A DNA stretch of 64,000 nt from Nitrosomonas communis (GCF_001007935.1 NZ_CP011451.1:3100001-3164000); one strand, 5' to 3'. Positions 23,355 through 33,316 are shown, counted from the stretch's first letter. The notes: generated from the letters alone by a model not told the origin. Numbers and translations are program-made.

Positions 23355-24680
23355 TTACTGTAAATGACTGCTGCTGTCTTTTTTTAAATTTTCAAAGTAT
23401 CGTTTGATGACTTCTTTACCTGGGATATGGTCATGGTTGGTGTAAACTAGAAAATGTATGACACCGTGCACCGCCATAGCAATCAACAGACCTTCAAAAA
23501 TACCCACCTTGTAAACTAGGCCGCCGGTTAAAATGGCCAATATGAGTGCATAAGGACCATGGTGCGTAACGTGTACCAGCCCTGCAATCATCTTATAGCC
23601 AGTAAACATCATAATCGCCGCCAGCGCAAATTTCGGGAGGTAATTGAGATAATGCGGGTTGAAGGTAAAAAAGCCTACTACCCCACCAATAACCAGAACC
23701 GAAAACTTAGTCATAGCACCCGCCAGCTTATTAGTTGTACTCTTAGCCAGACCGTCCAGATTGGTCATTCCATGGAAGAAACTTGAGCCCAAATTCGCAA
23801 TCCAGATAGCAAGCAAGCTATTATTGCTGTTTGTCTTACGTTTTAATGGATCTATTTTCTCAATGGCCGCGTTACTCATGACCTGCTCGATGACATCAAC
23901 GATGGCCAGCATGGCACAGAAAAGCACCATATAACCAAACATGAGAAATGTTACATCAGCTTGAGGTAACGGCAGTTTAAAATGAAGATCAATATCTTCC
24001 ACGTTTATCATAGGCACATTAACAAATTGCGCCAGCAATGCTCCCCCAATAATCAGCACGAAATAAGGAATAGCGGGTTGAGTATCTTTGAATTTGGAAA
24101 ACAAGAATAAAAATAATCCGAGACCTACCGCGGAAATCGCAGCCATCTGGATACGCGTAGCATTCCAGAAAATTTCAGTAACCAGTTCTTCAGGTATTTC
24201 GTAAGTAAACTCTGAGAATTTCAGTAGTATCTTTAGCCCAACACCAGCCAACAAGCCTTCGACCAGATAAACCGGAACCGCGACGAGTAAAAATCGTTGC
24301 CAGTTAAACTTCCAGATGATCGCTTGCATTACGGCAGTCAAGAAAATACAGAATGCCATATTTTCCCACCCAAAAGTGGCTACGCCCATAGCCAGCACCG
24401 GAGCGAGCCCTGCCGCAATTCCAGGTGCTCCAATAAAATTGCCTGGTCTAAGCCAGGCATTAATCCAGCCGATTAGGCAGGCGAAAGCCACAGTTGCCAA
24501 GCCTACCTTAATCGGATAATCTGACATAATGGCAATCCCAATCGTCAGTGGAATTGCCATGGCGCCCGTTATCACACCCGCAGCAGTATCACGCAGAAAA
24601 TATTGAGACTGAAAAGCGGCAGAACCTGGCAAAGTAACAAATTCCCTATCTAGGGACTCGTTTTCCTTCAATTTGGACAT
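23355..24680 (-). CDS. SulP-family anion permease without STAS domain (copy 1)
   Basis: A 441-residue integral membrane protein with about ten to twelve hydrophobic segments. The opening YFLRDTAAGVITGAMAIPL resembles the SulP/SLC26 start 'DL-x-AG-x-T-x-x-x-x-x-P'. A central conserved block is IVDVIEQVMSNAAIEKIDPL with MTNLDGLAKSTTNKL, analogous to the SulP helix 8-10 region. The cytosolic STAS domain of classic SulP proteins is missing; the tail is a short charged stretch (VIKRYFENLKKDSSSHLQ). Anion transport is inferred; bicarbonate or sulfate is possible. The copy at 27098 is very similar. Confidence 0.75.
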   Translation of the reverse strand: MSKLKENESLDREFVTLPGSAAFQSQYFLRDTAAGVITGAMAIPLTIGIAIMSDYPIKVGLATVAFACLIGWINAWLRPGNFIGAPGIAAGLAPVLAMGVATFGWENMAFCIFLTAVMQAIIWKFNWQRFLLVAVPVYLVEGLLAGVGLKILLKFSEFTYEIPEELVTEIFWNATRIQMAAISAVGLGLFLFLFSKFKDTQPAIPYFVLIIGGALLAQFVNVPMINVEDIDLHFKLPLPQADVTFLMFGYMVLFCAMLAIVDVIEQVMSNAAIEKIDPLKRKTNSNNSLLAIWIANLGSSFFHGMTNLDGLAKSTTNKLAGAMTKFSVLVIGGVVGFFTFNPHYLNYLPKFALAAIMMFTGYKMIAGLVHVTHHGPYALILAILTGGLVYKVGIFEGLLIAMAVHGVIHFLVYTNHDHIPGKEVIKRYFENLKKDSSSHLQ

Positions 24681-24950
24681 AAACTCCTTTTCTCCTACAA
24701 AATTGTAAATAACTAACTACAAATCATCATTTTAGCCAGAGCTTGAATAAAAACTGGCTTATGATATCTATATATCTGACATCCGTCCTCACTAAAGATT
24801 CTTTATAGCTGACGGTTTTTCTTTGAGGTTTTTCTTTGAAAGAGGAAGCTCATCAACTCAGCTACTGCATGATGAACTTGGATTGTTCCATGGATAACGC
24901 TAACTTTTCGTTCATGACTCAATGTTAAATATTCCTTGTAATGCCACGTA
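24681..24950. other. AT-rich upstream region of SulP copy 1
   Basis: No ORF. The duplicated string TTTTTCTTTGAGGTTTTTCT (near 24815) is a small local direct repeat. I see no clear promoter consensus. Confidence 0.35.
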
Positions 24951-25063
24951 AATCCACTTCCAAATCAAAACTGATCAAAACTGATGCGAAGAAGAACAGC
25001 AGATAATATAAATTATACGACAAGGTGAAGACGACAAAGCCAATTTTGATGTGGAAATGGAAT
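24951..25063. repeat. MITE-like repeat, family 1, copy 6
   Basis: Ends AATCCACTTCCAAATCAAAA and GATGTGGAAATGGAAT. It contains a small internal direct duplication (ATCAAAACTG twice), making this copy about 10 bp longer than the others. It lies between divergent genes. Confidence 0.8.
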
Positions 25064-25281
25064 AACAATTGTTATGGCACTTGGATTGGAACAACTAGAT
25101 GTTTAAGGTTGGATATTAAAGAGCGTTATTGAGTCTTGCCCTTTTAATCATTTCCTCTCCAACATAAATAAATATCTAAGAGAGGCACTTTCTTAACATA
25201 AACTTCATAAAGCCTATGTTAATAATATTGCAACAAAGTAAATCTTTGTCGCGTAATTATTAACTTGGAGGTTACCTGATC

Positions 25282-26013
25282 ATGAAAATAATCGGTATTG
25301 TAGTTCTTATTATTGCCATGTTAGATAACATTATAGCGGTAAATGCACAGTACAGCCTCTTATTTGCGCTTGTCATTTCCTATGCTGGCGTAATGCTATT
25401 AAAATTTGGTACCAAAAATACTCCAGCCATACCTTACCAGAGCAAACTTACATTAAACAGCAGAAATCAATTTACCCAGATAAGTTCTTTTGGGTTAGAG
25501 CGAATTAAAATTAAAGTTGCTGAAGTACTACATAAGATAAGTTCAAGCGTAGATGAAAGAATTGAAATTAATATTTCGGTTGAGAACGCACTATCTATTT
25601 GCAAGAAAATCGTTGAAGAAAATGATTGGCGCATTTTAGATACAAGTCCAAATCGTATTCAATGTAAAGAGTTTTTCCAAATATTTTCCTTTTACTGGCC
25701 AATTAAAGTTGAAATTATTGTATCTAGTGATGATTTATCGCATACCACCATTTTTCTTCATGGCTCTGTTATTGGGGGTGGCTTGATACAAAATCGACAT
25801 CTTGAGAATCAGATAAGTAAGCTTAAGAGCAGAATAGAAATAATAGCAATGCGTGAAACACCTGTTTCTTTTTTTGTTGTCTCTTCAGATGATACTCAGA
25901 ATACAGTTAAAAAAGGGGTGGAAAAGCTGCTAGCACTTCGCCCAGAAAGAGGTACGCTTACTGATAAAGAATTTACCGAAGCAGTAAATGATAAATTATT
26001 GAAAGGAGATTAA
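25282..26013 (+). CDS. Hypothetical membrane-anchored protein
   Basis: 243 residues from an ATG with a good ribosome site (TTGGAGG). Two N-terminal hydrophobic helices (KIIGIVVLIIAMLDNIIAV and YSLLFALVISYAGVMLL) precede a soluble alpha/beta part of about 190 residues, probably cytoplasmic. The C-terminal end (GTLTDKEFTEAVNDKLLKGD) resembles the short SHOCT-type oligomerisation tail. It lies between the two SulP/Usp modules and on the opposite strand. The family is not recognised beyond these features. Confidence 0.7.
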   Translation: MKIIGIVVLIIAMLDNIIAVNAQYSLLFALVISYAGVMLLKFGTKNTPAIPYQSKLTLNSRNQFTQISSFGLERIKIKVAEVLHKISSSVDERIEINISVENALSICKKIVEENDWRILDTSPNRIQCKEFFQIFSFYWPIKVEIIVSSDDLSHTTIFLHGSVIGGGLIQNRHLENQISKLKSRIEIIAMRETPVSFFVVSSDDTQNTVKKGVEKLLALRPERGTLTDKEFTEAVNDKLLKGD

Positions 26014-26097
26014 AGCCAAAAACCTAAATAAATCAATCCTAATATCCTAATTTAATGCGAAGTACTAACGTTATGATTTTACATTATGATATTTTCA

Positions 26098-26134
26098 GTT
26101 GAATTACCTCTAGAAAGTTCGGAGGTAATTCAAC
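26098..26134. terminator. Bidirectional hairpin terminator
   Basis: GTTGAATTACCTC pairs perfectly with GAGGTAATTCAAC (13-bp stem, 11-base loop). It lies between the convergent hypothetical gene and the UspA gene. T-rich tracts flank it on both sides but are short. Confidence 0.65.
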
Positions 26135-26151
26135 CTATTATTAAGTAATTT

Positions 26152-26556
26152 TTAAACTACCATCTTATTTGTACTAAAAATTAAATTAGCCTTTTTGGGA
26201 CGAACCAATAGTATCAAAGAGCCAACTTTAGCGATCAGTTGTTCGGCAACTGATCCAACATAAAAATACTCAAATCCTCTACCATTAGCTGTTCCAACTA
26301 CTAGTGCGTCTGCTCCCCACTCAAAAGTAGCAGCAGCAATCGCATTAGAAATACCATTTATTCCTTCTTCTTTTTTAGCATCCAAAAGTCGCGTTTCGAC
26401 ATTTAATTCGTTAAGATAAATTTTTGCTTTTTCCAGTATTGTAATATTGGTCTTTTCATCGACTTCAATATCATTACCATCCTCTGAATGGACGATACAT
26501 AATGTTGCATTATGATTACTGGCAATATTTATAGCATCTAATAATGCGGAAATCAT
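26152..26556 (-). CDS. UspA-like protein lacking the first beta strand
   Basis: A 134-residue UspA homologue that begins MISALLDAINIASNHNATLC, so the usual start (KIMVAVDGS) with the nucleotide-contacting Asp is missing. The C-terminal glycine motif remains as GTANGRGFEYFYVGSVAEQL followed by ILLVRPKKA. It starts 5 bases after the stop of a complete UspA gene, and both derive from the same ancestor. It is probably a decaying tandem duplicate, or a half-functional dimer partner. Confidence 0.7.
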   Translation of the reverse strand: MISALLDAINIASNHNATLCIVHSEDGNDIEVDEKTNITILEKAKIYLNELNVETRLLDAKKEEGINGISNAIAAATFEWGADALVVGTANGRGFEYFYVGSVAEQLIAKVGSLILLVRPKKANLIFSTNKMVV

Positions 26557-26561
26557 ATTTT

Positions 26562-26972
26562 TTATCCTTTCTGTGGACGAATCAATAATACTGAAGCATC
26601 AACTTTAGAAATCAGTTGTTCGGCAACCGATCCGATATATAGACGCTCCAACCCCCGACGATTACTCGTACCTACTGCCAGCAAATCTGCTCCCCAATCA
26701 GAGGCAGCCGCCGCAATCGAATCAGCAATACCAGTCAAACCATACACGGCATCTGCCTGCAAAAGACTTGTTTCCAGGTTCGCTGCATCAACATATGATT
26801 TAGCTTGTTCCAGTATCTGAGAGCCTGTACTTTTATCGGTTTCGGTATCACCAGTTACGCAATGAACAATATGTAATGCTGCGTTGTAATTATTGGCAAT
26901 ATTTACTGCTTCCTCTAATGCCCGCTGAGCAGTATTGCTACCATCAATAGCGATCATTATCTTCTTATACAT
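26562..26972 (-). CDS. Universal stress protein, UspA family (copy 2)
   Basis: 136 residues, collinear with and highly similar to the UspA at 22832-23242: MYKKIMIAIDGSNTAQRALE at the start, GTSNRRGLERLYIGSVAEQL and VLLIRPQKG at the end. The complete nucleotide-binding pattern is kept. It lies downstream of SulP copy 2, as the first UspA lies downstream of SulP copy 1. Confidence 0.9.
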   Translation of the reverse strand: MYKKIMIAIDGSNTAQRALEEAVNIANNYNAALHIVHCVTGDTETDKSTGSQILEQAKSYVDAANLETSLLQADAVYGLTGIADSIAAAASDWGADLLAVGTSNRRGLERLYIGSVAEQLISKVDASVLLIRPQKG

Positions 26973-27097
26973 AAGGTTATTCCTCTATCAGCATTTATTC
27001 TATTTATTCTGTTTGAGGACGAAGTCATGTTTTCTTCGCCCTCAAGATCACCGAGTAGCTTATTTATCCAATACGTACCAAGTATATGTATAAATTG

Positions 27098-28483
27098 TTA
27101 CTGTAAATTACTGCTACTATCTCTTTTCAAATTATCAAAATATCGTTTTACAACTTCTTTTCCTGGCATATTATCGTGCTTGGTGTAGACCAGGAAATGG
27201 ATGATTCCGTGTACCGCCATTGCAATCAACATGCCCTCAAAAATACCCACTTTGTACACCAAACCGCCAGTGAAAAGCGCTAACATCAAAGCATATGGAC
27301 CATAATGTGTCACATGCACCAAGCCGGCAATCATCTTATAGCCGGTAAACATCATAATCGCTGCCAATGCAAATTTCGGTAAGTAATCTAAAAACTGGGT
27401 ATTGAGCATAAAAAAGCACACTACACAACCAACGATCAGAACAGAAAATTTGGTCATTGCACCTGCTAATTTATTGGTTGTGCTTTTAGCCAGACCATCC
27501 AAGTTGGTCATACCGCCAAAGAAACTTGAGCCTAAATTAGCAATCCAGATGGCAAACAAGCTATTATTGCTGTTTGTTTTGCGTTTAAGCGGATCTATTT
27601 TTTCAATGGCCGCGTTACTCATAACCTGCTCAATGACATCAACAATAGCGAGCATGGCACAGAAAAAGAACATATAAACCAGCATCATTATCGTTACGTC
27701 TGCGGTTGGCAATGGTAATCTCAGTTCAAGAGGAACATCTTCCACCGATATCATCGGCACAGAAACAAACTGCGCCAAAACTACGCCCCCAATGATCAGT
27801 GCGAAATAAGGAATAGCAGGTTGGGTATCTTTGAATTTGGAAAATAAGAATACAAATGCCGCAAAGCCAACTGCAGAAATCGCAGTCATTTGGATACGGG
27901 CAGCATTCCAGAAGGTTCCTTCAGTAACTAATTCTGCTGGTATTTCGTAGGTAAACTCTGAGAATTTCAAGAGTATTTTTAATCCTATACCTGCTAACAA
28001 ACCTTCTACCAGATAAACCGGGACAGCAACAAGTAGAAATCTTTGCCAATTGAACTTCCAGATGATCGCCTGCATAATCGCGGTCAAGCAAATACAAAAT
28101 GCCATATTTTGTATTCCAAAAGTAGCCACCCCCAGAGCCAACACCGGGGCCAATCCAGCCGCAATACCAGGTGTACCAATATAATTACCTGGTTTGAACC
28201 AGGAATTGATCCAACCAACTAAACAGGCAAAAACCACAGTTGCCAAACCTACCTTGATTGGATAATCAGACATGATCGCAATACCAATCGATAATGGAAT
28301 GGCCATAGCACCCGTTATCACACCTGCAGCGGTATCGCGCAAAAAATATTGTGATTGAAAAGCGGCAGAACCTGTTGTTACTGGAGCAGCGCTTTCCGCC
28401 CCGCTTGGTCCTACTGGAGCAGCGCTTTCCGCCACGCTTGGTTGTCCGTCTGTCAACGGTTTACTATCTATTTGTGTAGCCAT
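27098..28483 (-). CDS. SulP-family anion permease without STAS domain (copy 2)
   Basis: 461 residues. From SAAFQSQYFLRDTAAG onward it is a close paralogue of the permease at 23355-24680 and has the same membrane segments and short charged tail. It differs by an N-terminal extension of about 20 residues in which GAESAAPV-type units repeat (the DNA has a duplicated ACTGGAGCAGCGCTTTCCGC). As in copy 1, no STAS domain is present. Expression differences between the copies may explain why both are kept; this is inference. Confidence 0.75.
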   Translation of the reverse strand: MATQIDSKPLTDGQPSVAESAAPVGPSGAESAAPVTTGSAAFQSQYFLRDTAAGVITGAMAIPLSIGIAIMSDYPIKVGLATVVFACLVGWINSWFKPGNYIGTPGIAAGLAPVLALGVATFGIQNMAFCICLTAIMQAIIWKFNWQRFLLVAVPVYLVEGLLAGIGLKILLKFSEFTYEIPAELVTEGTFWNAARIQMTAISAVGFAAFVFLFSKFKDTQPAIPYFALIIGGVVLAQFVSVPMISVEDVPLELRLPLPTADVTIMMLVYMFFFCAMLAIVDVIEQVMSNAAIEKIDPLKRKTNSNNSLFAIWIANLGSSFFGGMTNLDGLAKSTTNKLAGAMTKFSVLIVGCVVCFFMLNTQFLDYLPKFALAAIMMFTGYKMIAGLVHVTHYGPYALMLALFTGGLVYKVGIFEGMLIAMAVHGIIHFLVYTKHDNMPGKEVVKRYFDNLKRDSSSNLQ

Positions 28484-28735
28484 AATATTACTTTTCTCCT
28501 ATGCTGTATAAGTAATAGATAGACTATAAAAAATACTTTTTGCCCGTAGATTACTGAGACTGCTGTTAGCTTTGTCCTTTGTGAGCAATCAGTTAGTCCG
28601 AATGTTGTTAGTCCGAATGTTTTATATAATATTTTTCTTTTTTATGATCTTTAAAGAAGATTCTTATTATTTTCTTACGCTTACTTTTACAAGCGCTGAT
28701 CAATCGTATCTCAATCAAAACCATGATGTATATTA

Positions 28736-28767
28736 GGGAAACCATTGTTTTATCATGATGGTTTCCC
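28736..28767. terminator. Hairpin, possible bidirectional terminator
   Basis: GGGAAACCAT pairs with ATGGTTTCCC (10-bp stem, 12-base loop) in the gene-poor region upstream of SulP copy 2. There is no long T-run, so the terminator call is moderate. Confidence 0.5.
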
Positions 28768-28781
28768 TGTATTAAAAATAA

Positions 28782-29075
28782 GCAAAACCCTTATGTTTAT
28801 AAGTTAATCTATTACTCATAAATAATAGAAACCATTAGATAACGTGAATTTGGAAGATTTAATTGAGATAAATCACTGATTACTTCGTCTATTGTCGTTT
28901 GATGAAGTCATAAAAACCGATCCAGTCTGGATGAAAATGAATCTCAGATGCATGCAAGTAAAACCCTTATAGTGGTAGGAAAATCTATTACTCATTAATA
29001 ATTGAATCCATTAGCTAACGCAGGCTGAGAAGATCTAACTGAGATATATATTAATGAATCACTGACCACTTGATC
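28782..29075. repeat. Two diverged direct repeats of about 110 bp
   Basis: The units at about 28782-28890 and 28957-29075 share AAAACCCTTAT, AATCTATTACTCAT, AATAAT, CCATTAG, TAACG, AAGAT, ACTGAGATA/ATTGAGATA and AATCACTGA in the same order. No ORF. This may be a duplicated regulatory region or an old non-coding element. Confidence 0.6.
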
Positions 29076-29214
29076 TGGCAGCATTTCATAATAATTACTA
29101 ATACTGGTCCATTTGAATAAGGGTGAATCTCAGAGCGAAACTCACCGACAAATAGTGAGGAATGTATATTGGAATTACATAGATCGATGATGTTACCTTC
29201 GGATTAGAGCAAAA

Positions 29215-30080
29215 AATGCAAACTTATTTTGCAGAGTTACTCCCTCCGAAAAAGAGCGCATAATATGAATACTCAAAGCTCGAGATCATGAATAGGCTAT
29301 CTGGAGGGCGGAATCAATAATGACCCATTGCTTTACCCAGCAGGCGTGAGCCTATCAGTTAGTGCGACTGTTGATGTCGCCAGGGAGACGGCTGATATGA
29401 TGCTTCTAGAATCGAACTTAAGTATCATATATACCGATGTAATACCGGCGTGCCAGGATGAAGGCGCACCTTCGGCAATATAATCACGTATATCATGATG
29501 GGCACCAACACCAATTGTGGCAATAGATTTAACATGGCCGGCTCAGCCCTATTCCTGCTTATGCCACCCACTCAAATATTACTCAATAGTATTTTATATG
29601 ATTTGCCGAAATGCCGAGCCCTTTGAATAAAGGAGATCCTGAAAAGCCCCGCAAACCGAGAGAATTAGATATAAACTTTATACAAAATTACATGCTGACG
29701 ATTGGTTCTGTCGGCTCAATGTATGATTCCGGACTCGCTGCGTCACGCTCGCAGCACCAAAATCATACGAAGCGTGGTTCCAGATTGGCTGGTTTATGGA
29801 ATCACTATACGTTCATGTACTGGTGACCTTCATTATAAATGGAATTAATCGTAATATTCTTTTTGCTTGTAGCGTTTACTGCCATCGTTCCATTTACTCT
29901 TTTAGGGTCATACCTTGGTTTCGTTTCACTGCTACTCAGTTCTATTCACTTTTAGCAGCGGTGGCCATGATTCACTTTGTAATAGTTGAAGTTATCAAGA
30001 GAACAAGAGAAATTTTATCGATGGGATTACCCATGCGTCGATTGGTGAAACATAAAAGGGACTCAATGGAAGAAACTTAA
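29215..30080 (+). pseudogene. Decayed Mg2+-type P-type ATPase (MgtA/MgtB-like), C-terminal third
   Basis: Reading across several frames gives YFAELLPPKKSA (resembling FA-x-L-x-P-x-QK), GINNDPLLYPAGVSLSV (from GDGINDAPAL ... GISV), VDVARETADMMLLE, GSALFLPMPPTQILLNSILY, then GDPEKPRKP ... LDINFIQNYMLTIGS, and finally SLYVHVLVTFIINGINRN and FYSLLAAVAMIHFVIVEVIK. This is the order of the hinge motif and last membrane segments of a magnesium P-type ATPase. Frameshifts, stops and a missing N-terminal two-thirds (no DKTGT) make it a pseudogene. Confidence 0.75.
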
Positions 30081-30267
30081 TTCCAAATTCGATAAGACGC
30101 TTAAATGCATAATAGTCGAGATAGTCGAGAACTTTCCTTGATATGATTTATGTCACTAGGGCAAAGCTGACTAAACCAAAATAGTGTGTTGACTAATGTC
30201 ATCCAGTAAATCAGAGTTGAGGAGTTTACTGAAATCACGCTCTCCTTGTTCATTAGGTCACCTAAAG

Positions 30268-30942
30268 CTATCTATGAACCTGATCAATAGGTTCTTCTGA
30301 AAACCAGCGAGTGGCGTAGCGTATCAAATCAGCGCCATTTTTCAAATTCAACTTAGTGCGGATATTGAAGCGATGTGTTTCGATCGTTTTAATGCTACGG
30401 TTAAGTAGCGTGGCAATTTCTTTACTACTATGTCCACATCCAATCAAATGCAACACCTCAAACTCACTCGGCGTTAGACTATTAATCAACTGCTCATGCT
30501 CTGGATGCCCTGCTACTATGCGATTCAGCAACTTTGCATTCATTTCTTTGCTCAGGTAAACATTCCCTTTCAAGACTTCACGGATAGCCGTAAGCAAAAC
30601 TTCACCCGGCTCCTGCTTCATGACATAACCTGAAGCACCTGCCCGCAAGGCACGCTCGGCATAAACCGTCTCATCATGCATCGACACAAACAATACTGGC
30701 AATGCGGGTTTCAACGCATGCATATATTTAATTACTTCAAAGCCTGAACTTGTTTTGAGCGTGACATCCAATAAAACAATATCAACCCTATCCGCTTTCT
30801 TGAGTAACGCCAAGGCCTCATTCCCATCGCCAACCTCAGCGCAAACCTCCAAATCCGGCTCCAAATTTATGAGCATCGCCATGCCATGGCGTAACATGGC
30901 ATGATCATCCACTAACATTACCTGTGCTTTTGAATTCGTCAT
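30268..30942 (-). CDS. NarL/FixJ-type response regulator
   Basis: A 224-residue protein with an N-terminal receiver domain (MLVDDHAMLRHGM acidic pocket, phospho-acceptor Asp59 in DIVLLDVTL, VSMHDE, and the Lys in YVMKQEPGEVL) and a C-terminal LuxR-type HTH (LTPSEFEVLHLIGCGHSSKE, LLNRSIKTIETHRFNIRTKL). It lies 11 bases downstream of the histidine kinase gene and is its obvious partner. Target genes are unknown. Confidence 0.92.
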   Translation of the reverse strand: MTNSKAQVMLVDDHAMLRHGMAMLINLEPDLEVCAEVGDGNEALALLKKADRVDIVLLDVTLKTSSGFEVIKYMHALKPALPVLFVSMHDETVYAERALRAGASGYVMKQEPGEVLLTAIREVLKGNVYLSKEMNAKLLNRIVAGHPEHEQLINSLTPSEFEVLHLIGCGHSSKEIATLLNRSIKTIETHRFNIRTKLNLKNGADLIRYATRWFSEEPIDQVHR

Positions 30943-30953
30943 ATTAAATCAGT

Positions 30954-33056
30954 TTAAATAAGTTGCATTTCCAAACGCACTTCCGTACCCCCTTCTGGAC
31001 GCATTAATATTTCTAACTTGGCACCTAGCTGCTTTGCACGATATTGCATAATTTTAATACCCATTCCCTGGGTCACTTCATGCTTTTTATCCACCTCGAC
31101 AATACCGCTTCCATCATCACATATGGAAAGGGTAAGCATTCCTTCTTCAAGGTTCAAAAATATTCTTAGAGATCGTGCTCCACCATGACGTATTGCATTA
31201 TTAGCAGCTTCCTGTGTAATTCGATAAAGATTGAGTGCAAGATTATTATCATTAGTAATAGCTTCATTTATAATAGCTTCATTTTCACACACAAATTCAC
31301 AATCAATCATATAAGTCGAAGCGATTCTCGACGCAAGAGCTTGTAATGCCGCTACCAAACCATTTGCTTCCAGTTCAAATGGTAGCAGTCCCTGAGCGAG
31401 TTGTTTGATTTGTACTACAGAAGCCTGGGCTTGCGATGCAATGGAAGCCGCAACGCCTGCCAGATCATCTTTTCCTAAAGCAAAGATTTTTTTCTCCAAT
31501 GCTCTGGCCTGATAGCCAATTGCAGCAACCCGTTGCCCCAGATTGTCATGCAATTCCTGCCCGATGGTATGCGCCTGCTCCTCGGCAACAAAAACCAACG
31601 CTTGTTCCAACCGTTTGCGCTCAAGCCAACCTGCCAGATCGCTTGCAATGGCATTGATAAGTTTTTGCTCCTCAATTACTGGGAATGTTTTGTCTTCTGA
31701 ATAGAATAAACGTAATTGGCCGCAGACCTCATCGTTGACGATAATTTCAGATAAATAGGTACAAAAAGAGTTTCGATCCTTATGCCAATGATAACCAGCA
31801 ATCTTATCGGTGATTTTAATCTTTGATCGCAAAGGGTATATAAAACCGTGATCATACTTGCCAGAAATGTATCGCCAGCCATAAAGCTCAATGATGGCAG
31901 TCGCTATTTTCGGGAATTGCATGGCTGGAATCAAATGCTCAAAAATATTCTGGCAAACATTATCAATTGATACATCTAATCCCATACCACGACGAATTTC
32001 ATAAAGACAGGTGATTTCTTTCAGACGTTTACGTAATTCTAATTCCTTATGACTCAATTCTATCGAAAATAGCTCAGCCTTTTCTTTAGCTTCTTGCGCT
32101 TCCCGCCTGGATTTAATCAGTTTACGCACAAACCAGTTTAATAGCAGTATTTCTGCAGCGATCAATCCCGCAAGATATAATATGACAAATTTTAATTGCT
32201 CAGCTGCTGGCCTAAGTAATTCTTCCTCATCCAACTTCAATACCATGCCTAAACCAATCTTCTCTAATGGAGCATATGCCGCAATTACTTGCATATGGCG
32301 ATAATCTTTTACAGCCATAACCCCACTTTTTCCTGTTAATGCATTATTTATCGGCAACAGCTCATCTCTCGTTGCCTGAAACAAATGTTTGAATTTGACA
32401 CCATCCATCTGACTCATCAGACAAGCCATTTCTTTCGCGCTATCCCCTGGAGCTGGAGGTGCGCATAACATAAACTCCCCAGTTTCACCAATTGATCTTA
32501 TTCCACTAAATCTACGAGTCAGGTACGGCAAAAAACTCTCTGTCGTAATTCTGCCAATGCGATGCCCATCCTGGTCTAACACATCTTCACTAGTGCGCAA
32601 AATAAATTGATCATCCCACAAGAGAAAAGTGTTATTTTGTATAGTCAGCGGTAACGAGTGAGTTTGTTTATCAGAAAAATGGCCTACCTGTGACAATACT
32701 CTCCCGTGCACATCATAAACGATAGCAGCCGAAAAACCGATTTGTGTTAATGAATTAACGTTGCGATCAAGGTCGTGCAGTGCATTGAAGTTGTCCGGTT
32801 GAACATTAAGCTGCTGGATTGGCTGAATCATGAAAGGCCGCATGGCTAGCGCACGTGTGTCCGCGAGACCTTTTTCAATTTGAATCTCGAATAAATACGT
32901 TTTGCCTTCTAATACTGCACCCAGTCCTCTACCGAGTGCGGATTCAATCTGGCGATGCATTACATCATAAACTGCAATGCCTGTTGTCAGAGTCAACCCT
33001 AGCAGCAATAGACCGCCAATAATACTGATGCTTCGGTGTTCACGAATCATAACCAA
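30954..33056 (-). CDS. Membrane sensor histidine kinase (HisKA_3 type)
   Basis: A 700-residue kinase. An N-terminal membrane helix (SIIGGLLLLGLTLTTGIAVY) is followed by a large periplasmic sensor region of about 260 residues, a second membrane helix near residue 295 (FVILYLAGLIAAEILLLNWF), a coiled coil, a GAF-like region containing CLYEIRRGMGLDVSIDNVCQ, then the HisKA_3 H-box EQAHTIGQELHDNLGQRVAA (near residue 500) and an HATPase with NNAIRHGGA (N-box) and CDDGSGI (G1). The kinase feeds the LuxR-type regulator encoded immediately downstream. The signal is unknown. Confidence 0.92.
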   Translation of the reverse strand: MVMIREHRSISIIGGLLLLGLTLTTGIAVYDVMHRQIESALGRGLGAVLEGKTYLFEIQIEKGLADTRALAMRPFMIQPIQQLNVQPDNFNALHDLDRNVNSLTQIGFSAAIVYDVHGRVLSQVGHFSDKQTHSLPLTIQNNTFLLWDDQFILRTSEDVLDQDGHRIGRITTESFLPYLTRRFSGIRSIGETGEFMLCAPPAPGDSAKEMACLMSQMDGVKFKHLFQATRDELLPINNALTGKSGVMAVKDYRHMQVIAAYAPLEKIGLGMVLKLDEEELLRPAAEQLKFVILYLAGLIAAEILLLNWFVRKLIKSRREAQEAKEKAELFSIELSHKELELRKRLKEITCLYEIRRGMGLDVSIDNVCQNIFEHLIPAMQFPKIATAIIELYGWRYISGKYDHGFIYPLRSKIKITDKIAGYHWHKDRNSFCTYLSEIIVNDEVCGQLRLFYSEDKTFPVIEEQKLINAIASDLAGWLERKRLEQALVFVAEEQAHTIGQELHDNLGQRVAAIGYQARALEKKIFALGKDDLAGVAASIASQAQASVVQIKQLAQGLLPFELEANGLVAALQALASRIASTYMIDCEFVCENEAIINEAITNDNNLALNLYRITQEAANNAIRHGGARSLRIFLNLEEGMLTLSICDDGSGIVEVDKKHEVTQGMGIKIMQYRAKQLGAKLEILMRPEGGTEVRLEMQLI

Positions 33057-33316
33057 GTCACCCGTTTTGTTTTTTTATGTTTATTTGGCTTAATATCATG
33101 TGCTTATATGCAAGGCCAGTAAATATAGGGTGTTAAGGCTATCACGGTTAGAATTGTAGGTACAATTACCATACAACTTCAGAGAGGAAAGTCAGCTTTA
33201 ATATTACAAATAATTAGAAATTGATGACTAAAGATTCTTCTTTGAAGCATTTGTTCCCATAAATATTTGGGTATAAGATTTATCGCAAAAATAAGGCAGC
33301 TAATATTCATTGCCTA

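Noticed and set aside
29611-30080. Two forward frames (71 and 94 codons) as independent genes
   Set aside because: Their products match successive pieces of a P-type ATPase C-terminus, so they are parts of one pseudogene.
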